Source: Methanomicrobiales archaeon (GTDB taxonomy: Archaea; Halobacteriota; Methanomicrobia; Methanomicrobiales; Methanospirillaceae). Taken from it: a stretch of DNA of 53,274 nt. This document shows, piece after piece, positions 53,087 through 53,274 of this stretch. The position numbers and the translations under genes are program-made. Each line of letters opens with the position of its first letter. Position 1 is the stretch's first letter. Below the pieces are notes generated by a model. The model was not told where the DNA came from, made no database searches, and saw only the letters and a list, made by a program, of their open reading frames with translations. Where the stretch lies: contig JAAYWH010000013.1 in NCBI GenBank assembly GCA_012516785.1, positions 1-53,274 of the forward strand, written 5' to 3'.

Positions 53087-53274
53087 TTATTGCTCTAAAT
53101 CGAAAGAATAGGTCATGTTCGATACGACAGTGCCGTTCCGGACCAGTTCAACATCAATATCGTACATCCCGGCACTCAGCCCGGAGCAGGATGAGCAGGT
53201 GGGAAGGGTATGGTTGTACCTGAGAATATTCTGTCCTGGGGTGAGCGTCACCGGGATCTCCTTGTCGAGCTGAT
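53087..53274 (-). CDS. C-terminal part of a secreted protein (partial)
   Basis: The last 62 residues of a gene cut by the right edge. The visible sequence is beta-rich (IPVTLTPGQNILRYNHTLP; AGMYDIDVELVRNGTVVSNMTYSFDLEQ) and has a CSSC pair. It resembles an Ig-like or invasin-type domain of an archaeal surface protein. It has no recognisable membrane anchor at its end. The function is unknown. Confidence 0.6.
   Translation of the reverse strand, partial: QLDKEIPVTLTPGQNILRYNHTLPTCSSCSGLSAGMYDIDVELVRNGTVVSNMTYSFDLEQ

Noticed and set aside
1-53274. CRISPR arrays, insertion sequences, prophage
   Set aside because: I saw no regularly spaced repeats, transposase, integrase or phage structural genes in the window.

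Overview
The window is a gene-dense, GC-rich piece of a euryarchaeal chromosome. Methanogen-specific genes (methanogenesis marker 8, the methanofuran enzyme MfnB, and a methanogen-type S-layer protein with PKD and PEGA domains) point to a hydrogenotrophic methanogen of the order Methanomicrobiales, possibly a Methanoregula or Methanolinea relative. That placement is inferred from gene content only. Translation and DNA genes are archaeal (Pus10, TrmY, eIF6, SRP54, RpoF, Rpp21-type RNase P protein). I saw no rRNA, tRNA, CRISPR array or insertion sequence.

Layout. 1-4.8 kb: S-layer gene cut by the left edge, marker 8, and a membrane-anchored surface protein. 4.9-10.6 kb: RNA end-processing pair thpR-cca; a glutaredoxin coupled to an anaerobic ribonucleotide reductase; a regulator paired with an Hsp20-like protein. 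10.7-20.7 kb: housekeeping (guaB, mfnB, a HisA-like enzyme, tmk, valS, a DUF92 membrane protein, a pyruvate-kinase-C-like protein, ychF). 20.9-32.6 kb: mixed genes, including a sugar-nucleotide transferase, a CBS-ParB fusion, Hsp20, an FKBP-like protein, exonuclease VII, a CNNM-type transporter, purN, rnp4 and a YhbY protein. 32.7-42.6 kb: one long co-directional translation, secretion and RNA-modification cluster from rps19e to a HemK2-like methyltransferase, mostly with overlapping or closely spaced genes. 42.9-53.3 kb: malic enzyme, a secreted nuclease, a three-gene cassette around an altered family-B DNA polymerase, a small Cys-rich protein, an ECF transporter, a superoxide-reductase-like/b561-like membrane fusion, WrbA and a truncated secreted protein.

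The most interesting items are: (1) the cassette at 45.3-48.0 kb, with a family-B polymerase whose exonuclease motifs and catalytic motif C look altered, a 78-residue protein, and a RecA-like protein without a P-loop, suggesting a non-canonical DNA-damage module; (2) a protein joining a superoxide-reductase-like domain, which lacks one iron-binding His, to a four-helix membrane domain with one His per helix; (3) an NrdD that ends before the expected Zn-binding and glycyl-radical segment; and (4) several perfect palindromes at predicted transcription starts or start codons.
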